Below, one piece after another: positions 9,730 through 19,449 of a stretch of DNA of 64,000 nucleotides; the stretch's first letter is position 1, and each line of letters starts with the position of its first letter. The stretch spans positions 42,852-106,851 of the forward strand of contig JBNGIO010006237.1 in NCBI GenBank assembly GCA_049999805.1, written 5' to 3'. The notes under the pieces were generated by a model that made no database searches, was not told the origin of the DNA, and was given only the letters and a program-made list of their open reading frames with translations. The position numbers and the translations under genes were made by a program. The stretch is from Folioceros fuciformis. Lineage: Eukaryota; Anthocerotophyta; Anthocerotopsida; Anthocerotales.

Positions 9730-11551
9730 CTATTCTACCGGGACCAGCTCCCGGGCCGGTACGCGGAGAGAGTCGACGTTGGTCCTGCCATCCAGCTTTC
9801 TACCGAAATAGAGCGCCACGTAGTCCGAGAAGAGCACGCTCCTGTACCCGGCGGGGCCTGCGCTATCCACGGGTGTCACCAGCGCGGTCAGCTCCGGCTG
9901 GAAGAAGGTGGCGAGCGACACGCGAGACCCCGCCTTGCACACCACAGCTCGGTGCTCCACGCTCTTGTACTTGCCATTGCTCGCCACCTGAAGATGAAGA
10001 GCAGCAGCAGCACCAGGCAGCAGCACCAGCCGCGGCGAGGTGGACGTGAGACAAGTGCTTCACCGTTCGTGTCCATGTGCCTGCAGCTGCAGCGGCAGAG
10101 CAGGATGAGGTGACAGAGGAACCTAACATCAACGGACAATCACCTACCTCCAACATGTCCCCGACGTTGAGCACCAGCGCCCCGGGCACAGGCTGCACCG
10201 CCAGCCACACGCCGTGGTGGCGAATCTCCAGCCCCGTCACGCCCGGGCTCTGCGCCAGCACAGTCAGGTACCCCCCGTCCNNNNNNNNNNNNNNNNNNNN
10301 NNNNNNNNNNNNNNNNNNNNNNNNNNNNNNNNNNNNNNNNNNNNNNNNNNNNNNNNNNNNNNNNNNNNNNNNNNNNNNNNTCAGGTACCCCCCGTCCGAG
10401 TGCGGGCTCAGCCCTAGCACCGACTCCGCGCGCGGGCACGCCGGGTAGAAGTTGATGCGCAAAGACGCCATGTGCTCTTGTCCGAACGCGTCCTGTAAGC
10501 AGGAGCCTGGTAGACCTAGGCTGAGCGACACCATTTCCAGCACCTGCCTCGCCAAATGCTGGATCCCGCGGCCATACTCCTCCATGACTTGCCTGACATG
10601 CACAAACACCGCACCACGAACAAGAGAAAAATTGTATCCCTATTCTCCTGCTCCTTCAATTCTATCCTCCTGCTCCTTCAATTCTATCCTCCTGCTCCTT
10701 CAATTCTATCCTCCTGCTCCTTCAATTCTATCCTCCAATCCGAGCTGCACTCACCTGTAGGACGCCGGCTTGCGAGGCCAGTGCATCTCCACCTTCTTCA
10801 TGGACTCCGGCATTAGGTTATGTCCCAACACATCCACCCAGTCCCGTGGAGCCCCCTCGTGCTCGAACACCCTGCCATACCCCTGGTACTCCCCGGGCCT
10901 GATGGCCACCTCCTGCTTCACGTCGAACGGCTGCAGGAAGAACTCCTCCGCCACCTTCAATGCCGCCTCCACACTCGACTCGGGCATGCCATGATTCACC
11001 ACCTGCTCCACCACGCCTCACCATTGAGACCGCATTCGGGGCCATGCCAACCCTACGTTAAACCACCACCACCACACCACCACTANNNNNNNNNNNNNNN
11101 NNNNNNNNNNNNNNNNNNNNNNNNNNNNNNNNNNNNNNNNNNNNNNNNNNNNNNNNNNNNNNNNNNNNNNNNNNNNNNNNNNNNNCGTTAAACCACCACC
11201 ACCACACCACCACTACACACGCACCTGGAAGAACCCCCATTCCTCGCACGCCCTGGCCACTTCGCTCCGCACCCTCTCCCTGTCCTCTCCCGATGTCCAG
11301 CCGCTCAGATCTATCACCGGCACGGATGCATCCTGCGACCCCGCCGTCCGTGCCTTCTCCAGCTTTGCTGTGCGAATGAACTGGCTCGGCACTTCCCCGA
11401 TCTCCGACATGGTCTGCACCATTTTCTCCTTCTGCGCCGCCGAGGCATGGAATTCGTGCGCTTCGAATCCGTATGTGGATTTGGAACTGCCATCGCCACC
11501 CGAGCTCCGAACTGCCGTCTGATTGAATCCCATCCTGGCAGTATCCTCCAT
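9730..11551 (-). CDS. 2-oxoglutarate/Fe(II)-dependent dioxygenase
   Basis: Four exons: 11551-11225, 11002-10755, 10592-10148 (contains a 100-N gap) and 9987-9730, all with GT-AG sites and matching phases. Family blocks appear in order: VPVIDLSGW; EEWGFFQ joined to VVNHGMP; EGYGRVF-like EYQGYGRVF; WVDVL; LRINFYPACP; the iron motif HSDGGYLTVL; VLNVGDMLE; SNGKYKSVEHRAVV; and the 2-oxoglutarate residues SRVSLATFF. His and Asp of HSD, the His of VEHR and the Arg of SRVS form the expected active site. Removing the gap duplicate gives about 386 residues, normal for plant soluble oxygenases. An upstream ATG at 11662 is the alternative start. The substrate cannot be told from sequence; the family covers hormone, flavonoid and other specialised oxidations. 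Confidence 0.9.
10281..10380. other. Assembly gap (100 N) inside dioxygenase exon 3
   Basis: The 17 bases left of the gap (10264-10280) are repeated exactly right of it (10381-10397). The coding frame reads through if one copy and the Ns are removed. Confidence 0.95.
10643..10737 (+). repeat. 22-bp tandem repeat in dioxygenase intron 2
   Basis: About four near-perfect copies of a 22-base unit containing 'tcctgctccttcaattcta' lie wholly inside the intron between exons 2 and 3. Confidence 0.9.
11086..11185. other. Assembly gap (100 N) inside dioxygenase intron 1
   Basis: Exactly 100 N. The 30 bases on the left (11056-11085) recur exactly on the right (11186-11215). Confidence 0.95.
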
Positions 11552-12011
11552 TGCAAGGCGAGGCAGGTCTTCATCTTTATCAATCTCCAAATTTCTCTGC
11601 TGTCCCCGGTTCCTGCCAACTGTCTTCTGGTTTCTGCCAAGTGTCTCCCGTCTCATTGGCAAAAACCACTGCCCGATCCCAACACTCTGACAGCGTCTCG
11701 TGGGCCAGCGTCCGCACTGAAGAAAATCCCCGATCCTTTGTCCAATTTTGTTTTTTTCTGTCTACGTGCATTATTGTTTTTACGAGAAAACAATTCCAAT
11801 TATGTCAGCTGAAAGCTGGTTATGAGATTCACCGATGTTTTTGAAATGATCGGATTTTATATTTTAATCTTTTCTAAGGGCCATGAAAAAAAAAACAAAC
11901 ATGTTAGAGGTATTAAGTAATATGAACCGACCAACCATAATATGGAGAGAAAACGAATTTAAGGTTTCAAGTTTCGTTTTTAAGGTTTGAGGGTATGGAA
12001 TACCGGACAGG

Positions 12012-12166
12012 GACTATATAGTCATGTTTTTTTTTAATATGTATTTTATATATAAATATTCCATGGCATCTCAAGAATATTCCTCTACTATACCTTGCCA
12101 CATTATCCAACCCTATGTACACACTATATACCAAATTTTTTTTAATACCTCAAACCACTTTGTGTC
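12012..12166 (+). repeat. Terminal inverted repeat A, left copy
   Basis: AT-rich block of about 150 bases containing 'tcaagaatattcc' and 'ccacattatccaaccct'. Its reverse complement is found at 13047-13196 with high identity, and a shorter relative at 14849-14912. Confidence 0.85.
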
Positions 12167-12169
12167 CCG

Positions 12170-12312
12170 TATGGAATACTGATACGGACAGGAGTTCTTT
12201 CATAGATATTTAAGGGCGGCGGTATACGGTGCAAAGATATGGGACATAGGGTTTGTGCTCGTTTCGGTCATAGAGCAGAAAGTAGGTGTCCCGATTGGGG
12301 CACCTACTTTCT
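12170..12312 (+). repeat. Terminal inverted repeat B, left copy
   Basis: Block starting 'atggaatactgatacgg', with 'ttctttcatagatattta', a 'ggcggcggtatacgg' core and 'aagtaggtgtcccgat'. Inverted partner at 13680-13825 and a direct copy at 14150-14282. Confidence 0.85.
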
Positions 12313-12344
12313 TCCCTTCATCACACTCACACTCACTTTTTTTT

Positions 12345-13005
12345 TGTAAGTTAGTTAGGACACCGATGACGAAGAGGGCACACCCATAACCGATGAGGTC
12401 GATTGCGGCAAGTCACTGGACGGCACGGAGGGGCGAGTTTTGGAGACAGTTTTTGACATCGCTAACGACTGCCCATCCTCCCCAGACCTTGGCAGTGGCA
12501 TCTCGCACTCTCCAGTGGCCTTCGACCCTGAGCTGTGGCCAGGCCCCGTGCAGCGCAGCACATCGCTCTTTCCACCGGTGTTGCTGCTGCACTCGGTGGC
12601 CCAGATGTTCCCACAAGGGAAGTGGCTAGGTCTGATGGGCGCACTCCCCCGGCGCCGCACCGCGATCCTCACACTCGACGTGTCCGCCATGCATGTAAGT
12701 AGCCAACGGAGGGAACAAGAAGAGGCGCTTCTCACAACGTGGTAGTCAACCTTCCTGGCCGTGGAGGAGTTGTGCAGCATCATGCTAGATGCAATGAAGG
12801 GGAAGAGCAAGGCAGGGACAAGCCACAGCGGTGGCCGAACCGCAGCAAACACTGCACTCTTCTTTGAGATCCTTGGTAGCTTGCTAGAACGTGCTGCAAT
12901 AACGAACGAAGGGGATGCGGACACCGGAGCTGATGCCCTCACCAAACTCCAATACACCAAGCTCAGAAACTTCACACACTTTATCTCATTGGACAGAGTG
13001 TGTTA
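12345..13005 (+). pseudogene. Captured gene fragment (cargo 1), unknown family
   Basis: GC-rich coding-like island between AT-rich inverted repeats. One frame runs from DTDDEEGTPITDEV through PELWPGPVQRSTSLFP and GKWLGLMGALPRRRTAIL to DVSAMH. It then meets GTAAGT at 12693, and after AG at 12744 continues in frame as STFLAVEELCSIMLDAM to about 12960. This looks like two exons and a retained 52-base intron of a host gene copied as DNA. It has no start codon of its own. I do not recognise the parent protein. A 206-residue minus-strand frame over the same bases is taken as a shadow. Confidence 0.45.
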
Positions 13006-13046
13006 AGTTCTATAATTCTTTAAAGACTGTGTCCCTTTCGGGACTG

Positions 13047-13196
13047 AAAGTGGTTAGAGATATTTAAAACAATTTGGTATATGGTATGTACGTAGGGTTG
13101 GATAATGTGGCAAGGTATAGTATAGGAATATTCTTGAGACGCCATAGAATATTCACGTATAAAATATGTATTCCAAAAAACAAACATGACTCTGTA
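13047..13196 (-). repeat. Terminal inverted repeat A, right copy
   Basis: Reverse complement matches 12012-12166 across almost its full length. Confidence 0.85.
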
Positions 13197-13274
13197 GTCC
13201 TTGGCCGCATCGGTATTCCATAGTCCTGAAAGGGACACAACAATTTTCTTAAGTTTCTGGCATAGCATCTTGGA

Positions 13275-13670
13275 ATGGGGCGGCCTATTGCGAGCCGGAG
13301 CGATGGGGGCAGGGCGGAAGTGGTGGGCTTAGAGCTGGTGGCGTTGATCGACCATGTGGCGCGAGTGGGCATGCCAATTCTAGAGGCGGTGCTCGAGGAG
13401 GATGGGGGCAGCCTGCGCATGAGTCGGGAGGAGTTGGAGCTCATCATGGAGGGTGTGAAGGGCCAGGGAGAGTAGACGATGCGCATGCTTGCGGGTGGGA
13501 GCGTAGCCAACACGATCAGGGGCTGGCGGGGCTCGGGGTGCGCTGTGGGTTGGTGGGCGCCAGAGGGGACGATGCTTGCGGGGATATGTTCGCGGCCGCC
13601 ATGACCGTGTGTAAGGTCGGGCTGAAGAATCTAGGAGGGTGCCACTCCCCTGCTCACTGCTCACTTGGCC
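13275..13670 (+). pseudogene. Captured PfkB-family sugar/nucleoside kinase fragment (cargo 2)
   Basis: Plus-strand reading gives VVGLELVALIDHVARVGMP, then EELELIMEGVK, a stop, then MRMLAGGSVANTIRG. After a frame change it gives CGLVGARGDDACGDMFAAAM. These correspond to the N-terminal third of plant PfkB carbohydrate kinases (adenosine kinase/ribokinase superfamily): the 'G-a-L-vDh-a-v' strand, the 'aGGSvaNTirgl' substrate-binding motif and 'GaxGdDexG' follow in that order and spacing. An in-frame stop and a frameshift make it non-functional. It is flanked by AT-rich inverted repeats, so it appears to be host sequence carried by a transposon. Confidence 0.7.
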
Positions 13671-13679
13671 TACACCTTT

Positions 13680-13825
13680 CGGTCATAGGGAACAAAGTAG
13701 GTGTCACGATCTTTGTGCCCTATGACTGAAAGGGGCACAAACTCTATGTCCCTTATCTTTGCACCGTATACCGCCGCCCTTAAATATCTATGAAAGAACC
13801 CTTGTTCGTATTGATATTCCATATG
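13680..13825 (-). repeat. Terminal inverted repeat B, right copy
   Basis: Reverse complement matches 12170-12312 with roughly 85 percent identity by eye, including the 'ggcggcggtatacgg' core. Confidence 0.85.
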
Positions 13826-13832
13826 AGGGTAG

Positions 13833-13950
13833 GGCTGTGATACGTTTTGTTTTTAGGGTTTGAGAGAAGGGCTGTGACACGTTTTGTTTTTAGGGTTTGA
13901 GAGAAGGGCTGCGACAAGTTTCATTTTTAGGGTTTGAGGGTAGGGCTTCC
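13833..13950 (+). repeat. Short tandem repeat, about 43 bp x 2.5
   Basis: The unit includes 'gttttgtttttagggtttga' and 'gagaagggctg'; three imperfect copies follow repeat B. Confidence 0.75.
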
Positions 13951-14149
13951 TAGATCGTTCCACAATGGGCCACAATATTGACTGTGTTAAAGTCTTGTAC
14001 TAAAGAAATAAGGCTTGTGACATAGAACTTTAGAAGACATGTAAAAACGGTAGATGCATAGGCATATTTTTGTATAATACATAATCGAGAAAAAGATAAT
14101 GGACGTGGAGGTTGTCTCTACCGTATTCCATAGATATGAATCTTTATGG

Positions 14150-14282
14150 AATACCGATGCAGACAGGGGTTCTTTCATAGAAATATTAGGGTGGCGGTAT
14201 GCAGTGCAAAGATGAAGGACATAACCTTTGTGCTCGCTTCGGCCATAGGGCACAAAGTAGGTGTCCCGATCAGGACACCACT
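14150..14282 (+). repeat. Terminal repeat B, third copy
   Basis: Same orientation as 12170-12312. It marks the left end of a second, smaller element of the same family. Confidence 0.8.
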
Positions 14283-14349
14283 TTGTGGGGCGAGCCCTGC
14301 AATAGTAGCTGGCCAGCCGTTCCACTTGCGGAGCCCGACTGCTGCATCC

Positions 14350-14507
14350 AGCTCGGGCCCGGCATGCTCATCGCCGCAGATCCGATTCCGCACTTGCCGC
14401 TCACCGTCCATCCCGCATCTAGCTTGGGTCCGGCATGCCCGGTGCCGCGGATTCGATTCCGCACCCGCCATTCACTGTCCATCCCATACCACATCCATGG
14501 GACGAAG
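14350..14507 (+). repeat. 77-bp direct duplication inside the second element
   Basis: Two GC-rich copies share 'cggcatgc', 'gattccgca' and 'tcaccgtccatccc' or close variants. This is the GC-rich cargo (14285-14560) of the second element; no protein family recognised. Confidence 0.7.
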
Positions 14508-14561
14508 GCGGACCACATCCATAGGACAAAGGCACACCCACCATCAGAATGCTGGGGTGCC

Positions 14562-14790
14562 GAGGCGAGCTGCGCTGCTCGGGATGATTCTTTAAAGACC
14601 GTGTCCCTTTCGAGGTGAGCTGCGCTGCTCGAGACGATTCTTTAAAGACCGTGTCCCTTTCGAGGTGAGCTGCGCTGCTCGGGCCGATTCTTTAAAGACC
14701 GTGTCCCTGTCGAGGTGAGCTGCGCTGCTCGGGACGATTCTTTAAAGACCGTGTCCCTGTCGAGGTGAGCTGTGCTACTTGGGACGATTA
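14562..14790 (+). repeat. 50-bp tandem array
   Basis: Four to five copies of a 50-base unit containing 'gattctttaaagaccgtgtc' and 'gaggtgagctgcgctgctcg'. Part of the same unit occurs once at 13015-13040, at the right end of cargo 1, so the array grew from transposon sub-terminal sequence. Confidence 0.9.
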
Positions 14791-14848
14791 TTTAGCCAAT
14801 TAGATGCCACAAAATATTGCGCTGCTCAGGACGATTATTTAGCCTAAT

Positions 14849-14912
14849 AAAGGAATATTCCTTAGATGCCACAAAATATTCATATATAAAATACGTATTC
14901 CAAAAAAAAAAC
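14849..14912 (-). repeat. Terminal repeat A, partial right copy
   Basis: Reverse complement resembles the outer part of repeat A at 12012-12166 and closes the second element. Confidence 0.7.
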
Positions 14913-16078
14913 ATATTCGATAAATCTTTGCTTTATAGATAGGAATTTATTTTATCCAATTTTATTTTTTTTATGAAGTTAAGTATTAAGAAATATAACT
15001 CTCCTTTGTTGCTATCACAGCATATTCTATCCATTTTATCCAATTTTATTCCTTTTTAATAAAGTTAAGTATTAAGATATTTAGCTCTCCTCTGCCTCAA
15101 TCCAAGAATATTAGCCAAACATATGCCTATACAGCCAGCATGTACGAACCCATTCGGCATTTTGGAGAAATTTTCCTAATTTCAACATGATCTATTACAA
15201 ATTTACAGAAATATATTATTTCGCAAAATATCAAGGTTGTTAACAGAAGGTGAACCTGCACCCGCTTCTAACACCAAACTCTAGAACATCTGCAAGTTAT
15301 TTGATAAGTTCCGAAAGTTATCTTGATGAGTTCTTTTAATTCAAGCTCTGATAAATTTTATGTCCGTCTCTGAAGAGAGATTCCTATGAACCAAAATATC
15401 TAAGCACTTGTGGACGAGTTACGTGATGAATATCCCGACCAGGTTGGAAGCTAGTCAATACCTACAGTAGGTGTACAAAGTTGAGGGACCACACGGCCGA
15501 TGACTCAGAGAGCCCATTGCTTCTCCGATCATCTCTGCCTCTCCGGTGGCAAGTGGATACCGATTTCGAAGTAGCCCGCATCTCCTTCAGCATTCATCGT
15601 TGCGCTTCAAATGTACCGCAGCAACCTGGGTAGAGTCAGAGCGCCTGGTCCAAATCCATCGATGGCCGCCCGGGCTGCCGGGTATTCTGCCCTGGCAGTC
15701 ACACTGGCCAAGAAGGCGCGGGGGAGCGTTAGTCGGACGGATCAACCCTATTCGCACAGTGACCAAGGCAAGGACACTTCTAGAAGGAAAAGCATAAAGC
15801 CATGGATCATTCCAGAAAACGCAGTCCGGAAGGACGTGCTCACCTGCTTCGCACAACAACGCAAGGCATGCCGATCTGTGCGGCAGCCTGTATCCCGACG
15901 TAGCTGCCAGAGAGCAAAATGCAGTTGTGAGGCTCCACGCCAGCAGCTTCTGCTCCTGCTCGTATTGCGGCCACAACCTTTTTTGACCTGCCACGCCACC
16001 ATCGAACATGTCATATCGAGAAGATTTCCAGGTTGAACTTGAAAGACACGCTATTGATGGAAGAAATAGAATGACTCC
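14913..16078. other. Intergenic, no gene recognised
   Basis: AT-rich until about 15400, then ordinary composition up to the HAD-like gene. Overlapping frames at 15587-16009 on both strands show no domain; probably 3' flank of the next gene. Confidence 0.4.
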
Positions 16079-17971
16079 TTACACTTCGGTGAAACTTGAG
16101 TCAAGTTCGACGCTGAGCTTTAAGAGAGAAGCCACGTCTTCGGCCATCCGCTGCTTCTCTGCAACAACTGGTGGTGAAAGAAAAGGGTCGATCATTTCAG
16201 CTGAAGCTTGTGAAAGTTCGTTCCAGCATCACTTGTAATGCGTCAGACTGACATACCAGCTTTGGCTGCCTCCGCCGCTAACTGCTCGTCCGTGTCGTTC
16301 AAAATCCCCGACCCAAAAACAACTTTCCCATAGGCGCTGCTTTCCACTTCGGCTTCACCTACAACCTTAACCCTTTGGCTGCGCTCCTTGCCCAGCTTGT
16401 CCACGATAGAACTGTGTCAACAGCACAAAGAAACACATCTCTTCAGGCTCGTGTCTGGTTTCACAGCACATCAAGGGCTGGGAAAAAAACCATGCGACAA
16501 GGATGTGGCGAAGGGACCTGGCAATAGACTCTCCACATCTGCTGTATGCGGTGATAATGACTAATGGCAAGTCTGCTTGTAGCACTTCATCCACAAACCT
16601 GTAGAGCGCTTGAAGGATGCGATCAAGTTATGAACAAAGCGTCAAGACTGCACACCGAAACAACCAAGCACACACCAGTTGGCTTTCCAGCATCTGTCTG
16701 AAGCTCACTTGTCAATCCCTGGGCGTAAAGGAAGGGTTTCTGTTGTTGCAAGTTTCTTAAGTGCTTCTTTCTGCAAGAGCATGCAAGGGTGTGAGCACTG
16801 CTTCTTCAGGTAGTAATGTTCGTGGCAACGTTCGAATTAAGCAGGGAGGCTACCCCTCACCTTTGCTGCCACTAGTTTACCAGCGAATACATCTTTCTCC
16901 TCACTGGGTAAAGAAGATGGCCACCCTATCTGCGTTTTCAAAACCCCCACTTGTAAGATTGCAACGGAGAATTCGGGAAACGAACAGAGTGGGCACCAAC
17001 AAGTCACGTGTCTTACCTGATCGAAAAACAGATGCAGCATCTTCTCTTCCACTCCTCCACTGCGTCTGCAAGTATCACCCCGATAACAGTAACAATGAGC
17101 ACAAAGTCATTTAGATGAGAAAGCGGCGTTTGCTTCCAGTGTTCGAACCTCAAGAGGTCAAGGTAAACCGGCTCGCTCCAATTCGCACACTCCAGTCCTA
17201 ACTCCTGAAAACCTGCGACATTCCCACGAGCCGAAAGAATGAACAAGCCGAAGGTCGTGTATCTCGCCAGCAAATGTGGAAGGGGCACTGCTTCGTGAGG
17301 GCACTGTCACATGAGCAGTGCACAAACCATAGCGTGTTGCAGGAGCTTGAGACTTGTCCCACCTACATTGAAGGCAAGACGGTGCCCAAATCGATGAACA
17401 TCTGACAGGACCCTGTGACAAATGAACGCAAATGAGGTACGACCCAAAACGTGGCTCCTCTCATTCGATAAGGACCTCTACGTGGGACCATCACATCACG
17501 TCAGAGGAGATACAAGGCCCTATTGACTGAGCATCCTGTCATGAGATGGGGCCTAATTCTATGTCATCGCAACAGCAGCGCCATGGCAATTGCCAACCAG
17601 TGGCAGGATCTCATCAGTGGCGCATGATCCTAACCAATCAAACACATGCAAAAGCAACGAGACACGCACCCTTCCACCTCCATAAGCACAGCGTGGTCAG
17701 CAGTGGGATGGTTTCCATTCCGCGAAGCAAAAGCTCTTCCCGCGCTGCCAAACCCAGACGCTCCCCCTGCCTTGCTTCTTGAAAGCAACGAGGATTGCGA
17801 CCAGCGAGCATCCTCTGACCCACAGCTGGCGGCACAGACGCCGTCCCACGCCAGTGGGTGCGGCAATGTGGCCGCTACCACGCTACTGCTGCCCGCGACG
17901 AGCTTGGGTAGGCAATGCTGCTGCGATGGTGGGAGGGCAGCGAACAACGGGCGCATCGCCAGAGTCTCCAT
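16079..17971 (-). CDS. Chloroplast HAD-like (CbbY-related) protein
   Basis: Nine exons: 17971-17670, 17412-17363, 17212-17149, 17065-17017, 16929-16861, 16770-16709, 16598-16518, 16411-16257 and 16158-16079. All GT-AG with consistent phase; 303 residues. The first 60 or so residues are Ser/Ala-rich like a plastid transit peptide. Blocks in order: VLMEVEG-VLSDVHRFGHRLAFNV; FQELGLECANWSEPVYLDLLR; RSGGVEEKMLHLFFDQ; IGWPSSLPSEEKD; LPLRPGID; FVDEVLQADLPLVIITAYS; VKVVGEAEVESSAYGKVVFG; EKQRMAEDVASLLKLSVE. The layout matches the plant HAD-superfamily proteins annotated as CbbY-like (At5g45170 type, from memory). HAD motif I normally reads DxDGxL; here it reads MEVEGVL, so the nucleophilic Asp is missing. 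Substrate unknown. Confidence 0.85.
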
Positions 17972-19449
17972 CCCGCCAACACAAATTGCCGCAGGTAGAG
18001 CACCCAGGCAGCGACAACCTGGACCTTGTCTCACCGACAAAGAGACAGCAACTCCATTATACATTTGTGGTGTAGCTCAATTCCACAACAGGATTCCAAA
18101 CTTGCTCATACAACACGCAATCGGGGGGAAGACAAAAGACATACATAAAACAGGCAGCAAGCACCACCACTAACAGAGCTGTAGCAACACCAAGGAAAGA
18201 CGACCGCTCAAGCTTTCGTCTATTTATCGTCCTCACCTTCATTCCATTATCCCGAGGTTGCATGTGACTCATGGCATCTGCATGACGCTTCACTTCATCG
18301 CGGCAGCATGATGGGGTAAGTAGAGAGAAGCCCAATGGTTTAGTATTTGCAAGAACCAGGGAGGCGAAGGAGCGAAGCGTGTTGGTGACGAGGGGGACCA
18401 TTCTTGAAATCACTGGGCAGATTAGCATCTCTACGGACGGGCCCATGAGGATGAAAGCGCATGCTAATCTTGGCATGTCCAAGCTCCGGCTCTGGACTTC
18501 CAGGGATGTTGTATGCCCATGGCTCTCATGAACTGTGTGGATTTTCCAACACCTGGCGTTCAAGCGCTGCTGGTGGGGACTTGGAAGAAGGTGCTCGCCA
18601 CTGCTGCACTTTGCCTCTCACCTACCTAGTCTAGGGAAGTGATGTCACCAGAATGATCCGCAGCTTTGGACCAAGAAACCGGGTGCATGCACCGGATTCT
18701 GCTGGTGGCGGGATTTGGGGATTCTTTTGCTCAAATTCGTCGTCGTCTCTCCACCACTTCTCTGATGCCAGCGATTTGAAGGGTGTGGGAGAGACCCTTG
18801 ATCGCTACTCGTTTCTTGAGATGCACTGAAGTTGACCCGCAAGAACAGCCAGGCAAGGCCAGTTCAGGAGATACTCCTTTTACCTTGCTCTGAGCAAATC
18901 GTTTTTCCCTCTAGATGTCTTGGGGGGGAAAAAAAAAAAATCTTCGAATAGCCCATCATGTGAGTATGCCACGCATTGCTTTCTCACATGCAGTGCACTG
19001 CAATTGGGTGTGATAGTCCAGAAATTTCAATACCACAAGTTGCTGCCTCTCATCTTAAGGGACACCAGCAATAATTCACACACACCCACAGTATATGGAT
19101 TTAGGGCCAAATAACATCGGCAAAGGCGATGGAAGCAACAAGGTGCCCCTTGCTGGACAAGGGCTGGACGGGCACGCTTACGACGTTCATCCATATTCGA
19201 AGTCTGGCAGTCTTGAATTTCCATCTGCTCGCAGTAGCTTTAGCTGTGCATCATACTACCAAGGGTGAGCAGATTTGCAATTTGAGTCAGCCAGGATTGC
19301 ACTGCATACGTGAAACTTTTGTTTAATCATCTTTGACAAGGAGTCTGCAAATTCGTGGTGTGCTTCAGCAGGGGTAGTCAGGGGTGCCGTAGATTTCGGT
19401 CTGTGCGAAGATCTGATGAGCTTTGCCACCACGTTGCCTTGCACCCGAC
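17972..19449. other. Intergenic between HAD-like and CFAP157 genes
   Basis: Holds a minus-strand frame at 18057-18563 whose last 70 residues include one plausible membrane segment (FLGVATALLVVVLAACFMY), but nothing supports it as a gene. The 3' part is presumably the CFAP157 promoter and leader; a poly-A run lies near 18932. Confidence 0.35.

Noticed and set aside
12355-12975. Minus-strand frame of 206 residues
   Set aside because: Ser/Pro-rich shadow of cargo 1. The plus-strand reading gives better protein-like sequence and a consistent splice site.
13838-13945. Possible telomere repeats because 'ttagggttt' recurs
   Set aside because: The motif recurs every 43 bases as part of a longer unit, so it is a minisatellite and not TTTAGGG arrays.
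18057-18563. Minus-strand frame of 168 residues with one membrane helix
   Set aside because: No family signal, no splice structure, and adjacent to the HAD-like gene's 5' end; treated as leader or chance frame.
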